Origin: Excoecaria cochinchinensis
Lineage: Eukaryota; Streptophyta; Magnoliopsida; Malpighiales; Euphorbiaceae
DNA length: 64,000 nucleotides
Assembly (NCBI GenBank): GCA_947683425.1
Contig: CANTUQ010000108.1
Location: 62,001-126,000 of the forward strand
Reading direction: 5' to 3'
The position numbers were made by a program, and so were the translations under genes. The number at the start of each line of letters is the position of its first letter. Position 1 is the stretch's first letter. The notes beneath the pieces were generated by a model. It searched no databases. It saw only the letters and a program-made list of their open reading frames with translations, and had not been told where the DNA came from. This document shows, one piece after another, positions 30,636-44,179 of this stretch.

Positions 30636-31697
30636 TTATAATGCCTGCAAATGTCCTGGTGATGATACGTGATCTCTGTCCACCAACCCAAACTCTGATT
30701 TGCTCTTTAGATAACTATCGGGATCCTTAAACCACAAAGCAAATGGTCTACATTGGCTGAAAATGGTCAAGGAGTTAGAATGATGTATGAATAGCATGTA
30801 ATGCATGATCGTGTTATGCAAATGGTCCTCGATGGCTGAAAGAGATTACAATGATACATGTGATGCAAGGGAAAAAAAACTACGCACATGATGATATGTA
30901 CATGTGAAAATTATATACACAGAATATGTTATTCACATATGGATGAAATAAATTTTTTATGTGCATGAATGATATATAAGGCACGAATATGCAATACAAC
31001 ATCCACAACCACATGCAAGCAGATAGATCCTTCTAACCTTATCAATCCCACATATGAGGCCGTGCGGTCTCTTTCGTAGGTGGGCTTGGCCCATGGGTTA
31101 GCAGGGAACCCAATTGACGCGTATGATGCACGGTGGAAAGCCGACAGCATAACCTCTCTTAACTAATGTGCATACACATGGCTTTTGACCATTGTGTATT
31201 AAGCAGTCCGAATAAATCGACATGGGCCTATCGAGGTATGAAATCCTTTGATTAGGTGACCAACCAATCTATTTAGGTTTGTCCAATACATAATGATCCA
31301 TATAGCAAGCATAGTATTATGGTTCATACCACCTAGGGGGAGTATCTACTTTCATTACATGAGCTTTGGCCAGGGTGATGATACTTTAGGTCTACCCAAG
31401 CATGGTCCCTGCCAACGAGTATAGCTCATCACAAGCATAATGACTAATCGGGTCTCTATTTAATATACCACAATGGTATGAGGCTTGGGCTGGTGATTAT
31501 CCTTAACACTTTCCTACATTGAACAAACGTAGGGTCGTGCTTCAGGAATACACCGGGGTTAAAAAAGGGACCAAACTAGCATAGATCTTCAGTTCCAATG
31601 ATATGCAATGCAATTTCGAAAAAAGGGTGATATTTTAAATTAAAACTCAATTATATGTTTTAACCAAGATACTTTTGAAGCGAAGTCTCATTTAAGT
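30636..31697 (-). other. Element C leader
   Basis: Untranslated region between PBS and gag on the minus strand. The block at 31380-31510 matches the A and B leaders. No gene. Confidence 0.7.
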
Positions 31698-31716
31698 CTC
31701 CCCAGTGGAGTCGCCA
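31698..31716 (-). other. Primer binding site of element C
   Basis: On the minus strand it reads TGGCGACTCCACTGGGGAG, one base after the LTR end. Same tRNA-Arg type as A and B with one change in the first 18 bases (G to A). Confidence 0.85.
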
Positions 31717-31799
31717 TTGTGATGCTCACCGAACCCCGGGGTGCACCGAATGACCTGCTTTTAGGGTATTCGAGAGAGGTTCATAAGAATTGTAAAAGA

Positions 31800-32205
31800 T
31801 TACAGGGGTGTCTATTTTGGGCAATAAGGAGGTGTTTTGGAGTCGCCACCCAATAAAACATTGGGAAAGGTCGTCTAGCCTCACTGAGCCTAAGACTGCG
31901 CATGTGTGTCTATTTTGGTCAATCAGAGACATTTTGGAATCCTCCTTCCATTAGAATATTGGACAGATTCATCTAATCTCGTGAAACCAAAGACAATGCA
32001 TATATGTCTATTTTGGGCAAGCCAGAGATATTTTGGAGTCCCTACCCCAATAGAACATTAGGATGGTTCGTCTAACCTCATGGAGCCTAAGACAATGCAA
32101 CTTGGGCCTATTTTGGGCAACAAGAGATATTTTGGAATTTTCTTTCCAATAGAACATTGGAAAGGTTCATCTAACCTCGTTGAGCCTAAGACCAGAGGTG
32201 GTTCG
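31800..32205 (-). repeat. Four tandem ~118-bp units in the C LTR
   Basis: Each unit holds 'tctattttgggca', 'ttttggagtcgccacc' variants, 'aatagaacattggga' and 'tctaacctc..gagcctaagac'. C2 has the same array at about 36720-37085. The A and B LTRs have this block once. Confidence 0.85.
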
Positions 32206-32957
32206 GGACTTCCCATTTATTCATACCTTGATTAAAGTTATGATTGAGTTTTGAATTTAAGATTTCATTCCTTTTCTCATACAATTTAATGCATTAATTA
32301 AAGTGCAAATCAATCAGCTTGTGAAAATGGTAAATAAAAGTAAATTAAACATAAATTAAATAAAGACACAATAAAATACAACAAAACTAGGGGCGGAATA
32401 CAACTCCCATTGTAAATGAAATGGAAATCATTTATAAAATGGGGTATTTATTACGAATGAGGACATTGGTCCCCACATGCATACTTTAAGAGAAAATTTG
32501 TTAAATGTGACAGTTTATTTGGATGAAAAACTAGGACATTGGTCCCATTTTTATTATAAAAATTCCAAATTAATTAATATAAATATTTTTGTGATTTTCT
32601 TTTAAACGTGCATAAAATAAATAATTTTATTAAAAATTACATGCCAAAATAAATGAAAAATCCAAATAAAGAAAATAATACAATTAATAAAGAATAAAAT
32701 GTCAAACCAAGCGAGTCTCCTAGATCTCCCCATTTGCTCATGAGAATGCCCAAGCAAAGAAAATAAGTGTTGGAATCAAAAATAAAGACAAATAAAATTA
32801 ATGTTAGTAATTTGATCAAGAAAATCAATTAAACACATGAAATAATAAGTAATAAATTAAAATAAATGAAAACGAATACTTTATGAAAGTCAAATAAATT
32901 AAATGACATGATTGAAACAAATAAAATAACATATTAATAGATTAATACATAAAAACA

Positions 32958-33047
<90 letters not shown>
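32958..33047. repeat. (AAT)n microsatellite at the C/D junction
   Basis: About 28 uninterrupted AAT units directly left of LTR D. Replication slippage or breakage here may relate to the junction. Confidence 0.95.
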
Positions 33048-33051
<4 letters not shown>

Positions 33052-33608
33052 TAATTGTAACACCCTTATAACTTTCCTAACGTACGTATAGTGGTTATAA
33101 TAGTTACCAAATATGCTATCAATGCAGGTAAGCATGTGAATTGTTTTCACACAATCAAAATGCGACTTATAGAACAGTTAATTTATTATTAAACCTTATA
33201 CTTAACCATTGTAATTATAACTTATTATGCTTAGCCGCTGACCTATAAGTGTCTAGTTTATTATTCCAGTCTCATAAAAATTTCGGCAGTATGCTTGCTA
33301 TAATATTAACCTACCCAAACCTGCATAGCAAACAAAACCGCAGCCCACACGAGCACAACAACAGTATACAATAATTCTCATCATCCATCAACCACAAACA
33401 GTCTCATAATATTCACTAAGTAATAATGTCCATTACACACCATAAATACATAACCATAATTACAATATTTGTTCATAAGTATATACATGCCATATATCAA
33501 AACCTGCTGAAAATATCTCGTACAAGCTTAGTCAGATAGCTTCCAAAACACCGTATGCTTGCTCCCGTGCCTAGCTTATACCTACATGCAGCTAATAAAA
33601 ACTACGTG

Positions 33609-33629
33609 CTGAGCATTAAATATGCTCAG
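33609..33629 (-). other. Conserved LTR hairpin in D
   Basis: Minus strand: CCA, CTGAGCAT, 5-nt loop, ATGCTCAG, CACG. Eight perfect pairs. Compared with F1/E the third stem pair is G-C instead of A-T, a compensatory change. Confidence 0.75.
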
Positions 33630-33719
33630 TGGTGGTTACAATTCTAAAAATTTTCATCCAATTACTAACATTCATCTAATAATTAAATAGTTAAATTCCT
33701 ACTCCTAAATAATATAAAC

Positions 33720-36004
33720 TGTAACAACCCAAATCGGGCCTAGTCGAAAGTTGCATATTTGAGTGGACATTTAAGGGCATTTCGGTAATTTTGGTTAGTG
33801 GAATTGGAGTTAATTAATTTAATTTGAGGATAAAACCAAAAAGGAATTAAGCTAAGATATTTTGTTGTGAGCCAATAGAGGCTTGACATGTGGCTGGTAG
33901 GTGAAGAGCATTTATTATGGAAATAAAGAAAAGGAAAAGAAGAGAGAGGGAAGGGCAGAAACTGTGTTCCCGTTCCTGCTCTCTTCTCCTCTTACCGTTT
34001 TCTCTTTTTCTTTCTTTTTCCCATTTCTTGCTCTTCCTCTCCTGGTTGTGTGTGAGCTGGAGCTGTTTTGGTGAAGTTAGGGAGTAAGATTGAAGTGGTA
34101 AGTGTTGGTTTTAGGTTGCATGCATTCTAGTTTTCCATCTCCTTCTGGTTTTGCTTTTGATTTTGGAAGTTATGATTTTGGTTAAGTGATTTCTAGGTTT
34201 CTTTGTGCAAGAATTGGGTGGCAAGAAGAAGGATAAACGAAAGAGGAGGGTCCACGCTTGAAGATCAACTGGGTTTTGAACTACAAGAGGTTTGGTAGCT
34301 TTGTGTTTTTTACTGTGTTTGGTTTGGGAGTTGTTTGCTTACTTTCTCTTGCGGATCAAGTGTGTGTGTTATGTTTAATTTCGGGAATTTTGAGTGGTTT
34401 TGCATGAGTATAAGCATGTGTTAGTTTAATGAGATTATTAGTAATGCAAGTTAGTGATTGAGATGAACGTATATGAGTTTTGTAGTGAAATGGCATGAGT
34501 TAGAGTAATGTATGTTCTTGATGTTCTTGAGCTATCTTTAGGGTAATTTAGTGTAATTTATGTTAAATTAGTGCAATTTGAGTGTTTATTGATGACCATA
34601 AGCATGTTTTGAGTGACTTGGAGGTAAGATTTACTTGTTATTGCATGAAGGAGTTATTTTGGATTGGTTTTAGAAGCTTTGCATTTGGGCAGATTTTTGG
34701 AGCTCTGGGAAAACATGATTCTATCGCGAGTGCGACACTTGTCTCGATCGCGATAGAAACGGGTATTTCTAGATTATCGCTGTGGCTGTGCACAAGACGT
34801 ACAAATTGGCCTTGCTCCGAGTCGTGAAGGCCAGCATGACTCGCCACGTTCTGGGCATCGCGAGCGAGTGTGCACGAGTCATGCGCAATAGAGCACAAGA
34901 TGTGCTCAAGAGCACGAGTCGTGCTCATGAGCACGAGTCATGCAAATGTCGGCCTCTTCCCTCACAGCGTCCAGTCCTTCGGGCTTTTGTCGTGATTGCG
35001 ATAGAAATCCCTCCTGCCTGCCTTATTTTCTGCCCTATTTTCGAAAATGATCTTTTTCATTTCACTCTGTATGGTTTCTCACTAGTGTATGGCTCATGTC
35101 TTTGCTTATGCCTTGTTAATGCTATTATTTTAGAATTGAGTGAATGATTATTACTATGCTAGTGTTTTGACTTGTGCTTTTTAGTACTGCCTAGTGAATG
35201 TTTAGTGAATGTTGTAGTCCGGTGTTATGACTTTTGGTTTTGGTATTATCCAGTGCTATGTCTAGAGTGAGTGAGTAGAGCCTGAAGTGTTATTGTAGTG
35301 GATAGATAAGCATGCTTATAAAGGGATATATGAGTGCAGCTGCCTATGATTGCCCCGTTTGGGTTTTTCAGCCGACCTTCGAGATGGTCATTCTGATAGT
35401 GATAAAATGTTTTGAGACTTCGGTCTCCCTTACTATGGATAAAACTCAGTGTAGTGTGTGATTGAGGCTCCGGTCTCTCACTATTGATACTGTTCTCAGT
35501 ATCCCCTATAGTGTAGTGCTCCCGTATCCACGGCTAGTGAGTTTCACGCTAAGGTTTTGAGTTGTGTGAGCTTATGTGCAGAGTAGTGCTATGTTTTGAT
35601 TAATGGCTTGGGTTAGTGTTTACTTTATACTTTGTTTTTTATTATTGTTACTTAATTTGACTTAGTGATTATATTTTAGGTAAGTCTAATTTTGGCTATT
35701 GGATGATTTTGTTATGTTAATACATATACTTATTCTCGTATGATTTATTGTATTCCTGTTTAGTGTATTCATTTTCTTTTATTTTTATTCCTCCCCACTA
35801 AGCGTTATCGCTTAGCACGGGTTCTCTTCCCGTTTAGGTGGCAGGTTTTGGTTTGGTTCGAGTCGCTCATCTGCAGGGTCGGCCACATAGGAGTTAGAAG
35901 TATTTTATATATTTTATACTCCTCCTATATTTTGTATATGTAATGTATTTTTGTATAGCCGTATATGTAAATGTTCAAGGACCTTTATGTAATTTTTACA
36001 ATGA

Positions 36005-36071
<67 letters not shown>

Positions 36072-36192
36072 TGTTTTATTTGTATATGTTTTATCATTTT
36101 ATTATATGCTTCCGCTGAGATGTATGCATGTGTGTGAGTGAGTGTCGCGTGGTGCTCCAGTATCCTTCCAACGGGGGTATCGGGGTGTTACA
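33720..36192 (+). mobile_element. Solo LTR F1, 2473 bp
   Basis: It starts TGTAACAACCCAAATCGGGCC and ends CGGGGTGTTACA, flanked by TAAAC (33715-33719, 36193-36197). It holds inverted repeats (TCTATCGCGA...TCGCGATAGA near 34720-34760; GCACGA-G-TCGTGC types near 34905-34940), a palindrome TAAGCATGCTTA at 35307-35318, the hairpin at 35798-35815, and a (GT)n(TA)n tract near 36004-36070. It inserted in LTR D. No coding region. Confidence 0.9.
35798..35815 (+). other. Conserved LTR hairpin in F1
   Basis: CCCCA, CTAAGCG, TTAT, CGCTTAG, CACGGG. Seven perfect pairs. Confidence 0.75.
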
Positions 36193-36628
36193 TAAACCTT
36201 ATACATCCTTTCACACTCAATTTCTAGAAATTAAACAATAAATCAGTAATAGATCAAAATTATGCAATTACAAACAAATTCTGAAACCTCAAATCCTAAG
36301 CTCCTTGAATGTCAATTCGCGACATTACTACTAGCAATCTCCTTTCCTTTCGCATCCTTAGGAGGCAACTCTGATCAAACAAACCCAAAACACACAAAAC
36401 TCAAAACCCTAAATACAAATACATACACACACCAACGGGAAACACAAGTAGGAAAGAAGAAGAAGAAAAAGAAAAAGAAGAAGAAACTTACTCAAATAGC
36501 TCTTGAATTTGTCAAACCCAACACCAACCACTAACTCAAGGAGATGCAAGTGAGCAAGGAGGAAGAAGAAAAGTAAAGAAGGAGAAGAAATGTGGAAGAG
36601 GAAATGGGACAGGGGCAGATTTGGTCAC

Positions 36629-39531
36629 TGTGACGCGTGCCGAACCCCAGGGCGCCCCGAACCGCCCGCCTTCAGGGCGATTGGGATGAGGTTCATGAAA
36701 ACATGTAGGAAGTTACAAGTGCTTCTATTTTGGGCAACAACGAGGTTTCTTGGAGTCGCCACCCAATAGAACATTGGGAAAGGTCGTCTAGCCTCAGTGA
36801 GCCTAAGACAGAGCTGCTATATCCATCATAGGCAAGCCGGAGGTATCTTGGAGGGCTCCACCCTAATGATAGAGTGGTCCTCTAGCCTCACGCTTGGGCA
36901 AACCGGAGGTGTCTTGGAGGTATCCACCTTAATAGAACATTAAGATGGCCCTCTTGCCTAGTGGCGCCTAGGACTGTGCAAGTTTGAGCCTTTTTTACGG
37001 GTCACAAGAGGTGTCTTGGAGGTTTCCACCCCAACAAAATGCCGAGGTGGCCCTCTCGCCTCATTGAGCCCAAAGAGCAGAGAAGGTTCGAGACTTCCCA
37101 TTTATTCATACCTTAGATAATTTTATAATTGAGCTTTGAATTTAGCGTTTCATCCCTTTTCTCATTCAATTCGGTGCAGTTTAATTAAAATGCAAGTTAT
37201 TCATTCAAAGGAAGCGATGAATAAAACAGGATTAAAATAAAGTACATGAAAATAAGTACAACAAAACTAGGGGCGGAATACAACGCCCATTGTAAATAAA
37301 ATACAAATTATACATAAATCGGGATATTGATTAAGAATGAGGACATTGATCCTCGCATACATACTTTAAAAAAAGTGTTAAAGGTGATGGTTTATTTGGG
37401 TATGAAAAACTAGGACATTAGTCCCATTTTTATTTAGAAAAAATACCAAATTAATCAATAGAAATGTTTTTGTGATTTTCTTTTTAGCTTGCCTAAAATA
37501 AAAAATTTTATTAAATATTACATGGCAAAATAAATGAAAAAGCCAAATAAATGAAATATTACAAATAAAGCAATTAAATATCTAACCCAAAGGAGCCTTC
37601 TGGATCTTCTCGGGTACTCGGAAAAAATGCCCAAGCGAAAAATAAGTTTTGACATAAACAAACAAAACACAGATGAAATAATGTTAGTGATTAAATCAAT
37701 TAAATAATAATAAATGAATGACAAATTAAAATAAAATAAGGTGATGTGAAAGAATGATAATTGAATTAAAATGTTAACAAATCAAAATAAATGAAAATAT
37801 ACACTAAATGATAAAAGAATTAAATTATTTAACTATAATAAATAAAGCATGTTAATGAGTTAATATGTAAAAATATGAACATGATAATAATGATGATGAA
37901 TAATGAAAATAAATAAATGAATGAATAAATAGCAATGGCAATGATAAAAGAATGATTAAAAATGAATAACAAAATAATGATAGCAATTAAATGAATGACA
38001 TGGTTAATCAATATAATCACAATTAATATAAAACATTTACATGGTAAAAATATCAATTAAAATGAATTTATTTAATTACATGTTAAAAATAATGATGAAT
38101 TAAAGTAAAATAAATTTATTACATGTTAAAAATAATAAACAATCAATATTTACATGAATAAGAATAAAATAATATGATAATATTAACAATAGTAATGAAA
38201 ATAATAATGAAAGAGAATGATAATAAACTAATAATAGCAATAATATTATGTAAACATAATAATATAAACATTAAATGGAATAAACCTACAAGACATAGAA
38301 TAAATAAATAAATGAGACATAAAATAAATAAATAAATGAGAATAACAAAAATATACATGTTAATAAATTAAATATAAACAAAATAAGTTAAAGAAAATAA
38401 AATAAATATCAAGCCCAAAATGTTTACTCTCAGAGTTTCGGATTCGATGAAGGTAAAAATGATATTGATTTCCTTGTTTGTGTTGTGCAAGATTAGAGTT
38501 GAATATGATGAAAATGTTGGAATTTTATTTCGGAAAAATAAATTGATCAAAATTTCTTTAAGAATAAAGAATCAATTTCTTTGCCTAAAGAATGATTTTT
38601 ATTGATAAAAAATAAAAATGATCACAAGAACAAACAATTATTTTGTTTGTCTCAAGAAACAAAACATATGAAAAAATCTTATTTTTAGAAAATCAAATGA
38701 AAAAATTAGATTTTGATAACAAATAATTATTTTGTTTGTCTCAAAATGAACTTTTCATCAAAAAGAGATTCAAAAGAAAATCAATGGAAAAAGTTTAATT
38801 GAACACAAATAAAAAGTTAAAAAAGAATTTTGAGAGCAAATAATTGTTTTGTTTGTCTCAAAATTGAAATCAATCAATAAAACTACTTCTAAAAAATGTT
38901 TAGAAGAAATTTTATTGGAAAAAATAATCAAAAAGATGAACTGAATTTTTAATTTTTTTTGTTGGGAAAAATCTGGAAAGTTTAGAGAGAATTTGAGAGG
39001 AAGAAGAAGAGAAAACCTAAAAAAACCCTAAAAGAAATTCCCCCTTTTGATTTTTTTATCTTTTTCTTTTTATATGAAGAAAATAGGAAAATAATAATAA
39101 TTAAAGGGGTAAGATCTAATTAAATAAGATATTAACTATTTTGAATTTTAAAAATTGAATAAATCCTTTAAAAACCTAAAAAAATGTGATAAAAAATGGA
39201 TTTTAGGTGAAAAAATCGGAAAAAAATGAATTTCGGGCGAAAACGGGCGTTTTGCAGCGGACAGGGGCTACGGACGCCTGTCGGCGCGGCCGACGCTCTG
39301 AATATTTTTTTTGTTTTTAAATTTTTCAATTAAACTAAAAATATTGTAATTTCTAAGCCCCATTTTTCAAATCTAATTTTCAAAATATTTTTTTATAATT
39401 TTTTATTTTTTTCATTCTAAAATACAAATTTGACTAGGAAATCATCACTTTCAACCTTTTTGCTTGTGAAAAGGTATCTTATCATCATTGGGTAACTCTG
39501 ATCTGGGCTGTTTTAGGACCCGGTGTCTACT
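36629..39531 (-). mobile_element. Solo LTR C2 (element C family), 2903 bp
   Basis: Flanked by GTCAC at 36624-36628 and 39532-39536. On the plus strand it begins TGTGACGCGTGCCGAACCCC and ends CCCGGTGTCTACT, where the C 3' LTR has TCTACA, so the terminal base has mutated. It gives the full length of the C-family LTR and contains the four-unit block repeat. No gene; the minus-strand ORFs in 37500-38550 are AT-rich noise. Confidence 0.88.
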
Positions 39532-39775
39532 GTCACTCTCTCATTTTCTCTCACCTAGGCTTATATAGCCCCTCACTTGCCACATGTCACAAGGTTGTGG
39601 TGCATTTGACAAATTCCCAACTAATTCTTCTTATACTTGTAACTACACAAACACACCACACAATAAAATAAATAACATTCAAATATGCACTAAAAACTTA
39701 ATAAATCATGCAAAGACACTCTAACACACACACACATAAGCTCAAAACTACTAGGGTGAGAATCGGGGTGTTACA

Positions 39776-39917
39776 TGCCGAGCCAAAACTCCACAAAAAC
39801 ATAATGCATTTACACGGCGGTATGACAAAACCTTACCGCCGTGTAAAATGCACAAAAGCAACCCATCAAAACAGAATGAATTTACACGGCGGTATGACAA
39901 ACCCTTACCGCCGTGTG
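39776..39917 (-). repeat. LTR G fragment with two perfect stem-loops
   Basis: TACACGGCGGTA...TACCGCCGTGTA occurs at 39811-39845 and again at about 39883-39916. Composite E interrupts the second stem. The fragment continues at 46207 (third, imperfect stem-loop near 46252-46285). Confidence 0.7.
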
Positions 39918-40919
39918 TGTAATGGCCCGGATCATACCTTAGTGGAATTGGCTTAATTGGCTTAAATGAAGGTGTGTGTTAGTTAAATGTGTGATGTTGG
40001 ACTAAATTGTAATAAAAGGAAGGACTTAATTGAGTAACTAAAATTAAGTTAAGTGACCAATATGCAACTTTGCATAATTTACCTAATTGGGGTTAATTAG
40101 CACTAATGGGGATTAGCTAAGCTAAGGGGGAGACAGATTTGAGAGGTGGATTTCCAGGTGTCAATAGCTGCCCTTGCCACCTAATCCTTTGCCATGCAAT
40201 ATAAGTTCTTAAGGAGAGAGAAATCCACTGGATTGCATGTGTTTTCCAGCCATTTCTATCTCTCTCAAATTCTGCTTCTCTGCTCCTCTCTTCCATGTGA
40301 TTCCCTTTAGTATTCTCCATTTTGATCCAATGAATTTTGCTATGTTGATCAAGTATTAAGAGGTGGTAATTGATAGGTAAGTGGTTCAGTTGGATTACTC
40401 TTCATCTTCTCTTTTTGCTTCTTTGATTTCGAATTGGTGTGGAATTTGGTCCAATTCTAGAAATTGGACTGGAATTTGTAGTTGAAGAATTGAAGAAGGA
40501 TAAGGGAAAAGCAAAAATTGGAGAATCAAGTGCTAAGTGAGAAATAGGAGCTTAGGCTACAAGGTTTGGGAAACTTGCTTTGTTTTGTTATGTGTTAGTT
40601 GATTTTGTTACATTGAATGTTAAATGTTGGCACTTGGGTAATTGCTATGTGATTAGCATGAAAATATTGGTTGGTATGTGTTTTCTTGAGGAACTCTAAT
40701 GGCATGTGAATAAGAGGTGCCTATAACATAATGAACTATAACTAGGGTTGTGGAACATGTAATGTACCTAATTCTATGCATCTTGAATTGAGATAATTGA
40801 AATGGAAATTATGTAATATGCTAGTTAATAAGTTGGTTGGCATATGGATATAAGAGTGAAATGGTTGAATGGTAAGTCTTGTGAAGGATATGAGAAAAGA
40901 GGTTGCTTGCACCATTGTG

Positions 40920-41345
40920 ATTTGCAACTCCTACATAGGTCACAGTGACATCCAAGAGATTGCCATCATGAGGTATGCAAGGTTTGCATTCTGCCTAGTT
41001 GTGATTGGTATGTCACGGTGACAACCCAATTGGTTGTGACTGTGAGGTACCATGAATTCTATTCTGCCCAAAGTGAACTTGGTATGTCACGGTGACAACC
41101 AAAAGGGTTATGACCGTGAGGTGCCTTGATTTACATTCTGCCTTACACCAAAGGGGTATGTCACGGTGACAACCAAAATTGTTGTGACCGTGAGATACTC
41201 AAGAGTTGCATTCTTCTCGAGTAATTGATGTATGTCACAGTGACAACCAAATTGGTTGTGACTGTGATATACCCTAGATTATATTCTATTTTGAAACCTT
41301 TGGTATGTTATGGTGACAACCAAAATGGTTGTGACCGTGAGATAC
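40920..41345 (+). repeat. Array of stem-loop units in E, first copy
   Basis: Five clear and one weak unit of about 72 bp: GGTATGTCACGGTGACAACC, short loop, GGTTGTGACCGTGAGATACC. Each unit folds into a near-perfect stem of about 20 bp. The second copy is at about 44575-45000. Confidence 0.85.
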
Positions 41346-41993
41346 CCTATTTTGTGAAATTCTTGAGCATTCATGATTGATGTCTAAATGGTAAAGTGAT
41401 GATTAATAACTACTTAATGTTGATATCAAATGGGATGATCATATGTGATTAATGAGTTTATATGGTTTGTTATGTTATAATCTATGCCAAGTTATTTCAT
41501 GAGCTATGTGATGAGTTAAAATAATAGCATGATGTGGCCAAGAATGTGAATTTGTTATTAGTTGCAAATGACTTGTTGTAACTTCTGAATCTGTAGTTAA
41601 TTGAATTAATAAATGAACTAGATAATTATATCCTGCGAGTCAAGTAGTGGATAGATAGGCATGCCTATAGGGTCAAAGTGTTGCAGCCCAATGCGTCCAA
41701 TTCCTCTGGAATCACAATGCAATTTGAATCCTTGCTGGATTCTTCAATGTGAAACGTTGAATATGTGGAATTTTTACTGTACCTTAGGGTACCAATGTGA
41801 ATGTGAGTATCCATGGATACACTGAATTTACTATACCTCAGGGTACCAATGCGATACCCGTTATCCGCATCATTGAATTGCAGGCAAAACTAAATAAACA
41901 AAATTATGGTAAACATAAGCGGTTAAATTGATATGTATGATCTACTGTACACATTGATAAGTTTACGATAATATATGAATGTTGATTTAGATT

Positions 41994-44179
41994 GTGTAAT
42001 ATCATATAATAACTTACACAATCATAAATACTTACCCACAAACATCAAATACCCAAACATCAATATACTAGAATCATTTTACAACATAGCATCTACATAT
42101 ACATATAAATATAACCCTGCATAATCAACAAACATATACTATTGGTATCGCACTCAAACATCCATACATAACATCTTATCTATACTCCATTACTTAAACA
42201 TGTAACATATACCCATTTCATATCATTGAAATATATAATAGCCTTATTACTCTCTAAACTAGTGGATACGGGCATTATTGATACTGATAGGACACAGTAT
42301 CCAAGCATATAGAGACATGGGTCTTAAACATCTTATAATTTTTGATACTGATAGGACACAGTATCCAAGCAAATAGAGACATGAGTCTTCAAACATCTTA
42401 TATGACCCAAATGGGGCCGAATCAAAGACCTAAATGGGGCCCACATATAAATACGTAGCAGCTGCACCCACACTACCCTAGATAAGCGCTTATCTATCCA
42501 CTACTATGACCATTCAGGCTCAAACCGACTCTACTCAAGTCATACAAACATCATCTATATACACATATACTTATATGAGCGTCATATCTCAATACATATA
42601 AAATCAACTAACCAATCAAACATGTAGCATAACTCACGTAATAGATCATGTTGCAAGAATAGCAATACATTTCATATAACAACTCATCAATTGAACAAAC
42701 ATATAACTCATAAAGTCCTTTAAATTATCATGAAATGATTTAACAATGCATGCTCAATCATAATTCATGGATGAAAAACCATTTAAAAGGATCTCAAAAT
42801 AACATTTGGAAAAAAATAGGGCTTAAGCAAAAACATGAATCATGTTCTAGTTAGAAACAATGCAGAGTGAGATGAGAAAAACAATCATTTTATGAAAACA
42901 GGGATCGCGACAGTAACCGGAATTACGCTGCGAGAGAGAAGCCTGTCACAACTCGTGCACGATGTCACGAGTCGTGCCAAGCCTCACGACTCGTGAGGCA
43001 ACTTCACGTCTCATGAAGAAGCTTCACGACTCGTGAAGAAGCTTCATGACTTCTTCACGACTTGTACCCTCCTTCACGACTCGCACAGCAGCCACGAGAT
43101 CTAGGAATCACCCGGCTCTGTCGCACTCATGACAGAGTCACGTTTTCCAACTCTCTAGAAAACTGCAGAAACTCAAAGCTTCCAAACTCAATCCCAACTT
43201 ACCCAGAACCATTCATCATGTAAAATCATGTGAAACTATACCTCCATTGCACTCAGAACATGCTTATGATCATAATAACTCAATTTACACTAACTTAACA
43301 GGAGATTCAACAAGATACACTAAATGCAGCTCAAGAACATTTAGATCAAATCCTACACTAACTCATGCAATTTCACTTCAAAAACCAACATGCGAACCAT
43401 TAAAACACTAACATACAATGTCATCAAACCCACTCAAATTAACACATGCATTTACACATATCAAAACACCCAAATTCCAGAAATTAACATACACACACAT
43501 GATCCGAAAAGAATTAGGGCAAATAGCTCCCAAACCTCTTGAAGCTCAAAACCCAGCTCTTCTTCAAGCTTGCACCTTCTCTTTCCCTTTATCAAGCCTC
43601 TTCTCACCGGATTATTGCACATGCAAACTTAGAAATCATTTAATCTAAACCCCAAAATAAAAAACACAAACCATAAAAGAAGGAGATGAAACTTGTAATC
43701 ACAACCAATAACTTACCTCTTCAATCCAACTCTCAAACCCTACCAACTCAGCTCAAGCTTAAACCAGCACACAAACAAGGAGATGAAGGAGTAAGAAACG
43801 GGAAAGAAAAGATAAAAAGAGAGAAATGGGAAGGGAAGAGAGCAGAAACGGGAACACAGCCACTGCCCTTCTCTCTCTCTTCTTTTCCTTTTCTTCTTTC
43901 CTCAATTAATGCCCCTCACCAACCAGACCACATGTCACAATTCTATTGGCTCAATATAAAAACATCTTTGACTTTTACACCTTGGTCCTTGGCTTTTCTC
44001 CACTTAGTCCTTGTTAATTACCACTCGGTCACTAAAATAAATTCTTCATTTAAATACTTTTATTCTCTTTCAATTAAGTCCTCAATTAAATCCAATTTCA
44101 CTTGCACAATTACCAAAATACCCTTAATATATCCAATTACGCATGCAAATCCTTCTAGGCCCTAATTTAGGATGTTACA
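41994..44179 (-). mobile_element. LTR F2, inverted and truncated copy of the F1 family
   Basis: On the minus strand it starts TGTAACATCCTAAATTAGGGCC at 44179, matching the F1 start, and shares the CACGACTCGTG stem-loop region (about 42950-43100) and a palindrome GATAAGCGCTTATC at 42481-42494. It stops at 41994, before the position of the conserved hairpin. Only the 44179 end is a true LTR end. Confidence 0.75.

Larger units (their letters stand above)
31718..33055 (-). repeat. Element C 5' LTR, truncated at 33055
   Basis: Its PBS-side end is TGTGATGCTCACCGAACCCC on the plus strand. It matches C2 (36629 onward) and, from 32197, the 3' LTR at 1-456. It stops abruptly in an (AAT)n tract where LTR D begins at 33056. 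The missing part would correspond to 18130-19423. Confidence 0.88.
33056..39775 (-). mobile_element. LTR D (chromovirus-type, minus), carrying two nested solo LTRs
   Basis: On the minus strand it starts TGTAACACCCCGATTC (39775) and ends AGGGTGTTACA (33056). Removing F1 and C2 with one TSD each leaves about 1334 bp. A minus-strand TATA (CTATATAAGCC, near 39560) and the conserved hairpin (33609-33629) give the orientation. Its start resembles the start of LTR G. The flanks differ (AATAAT left, TGCCG right), so there is no TSD. Confidence 0.78.

Noticed and set aside
34782..35147. 121-aa plus-strand ORF in LTR F1
   Set aside because: It reads through stem-loop repeats; not kept in F2.
36262..36534. 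90-aa ORF ending in a lysine run
   Set aside because: The lysines come from a GAA/AAG simple repeat inside LTR D; no start context or homologue.
43686..44165. 159-aa plus-strand ORF near the F2 end
   Set aside because: It lies in the LTR F2 region opposite its transcription, is low complexity, and has no counterpart in F1.
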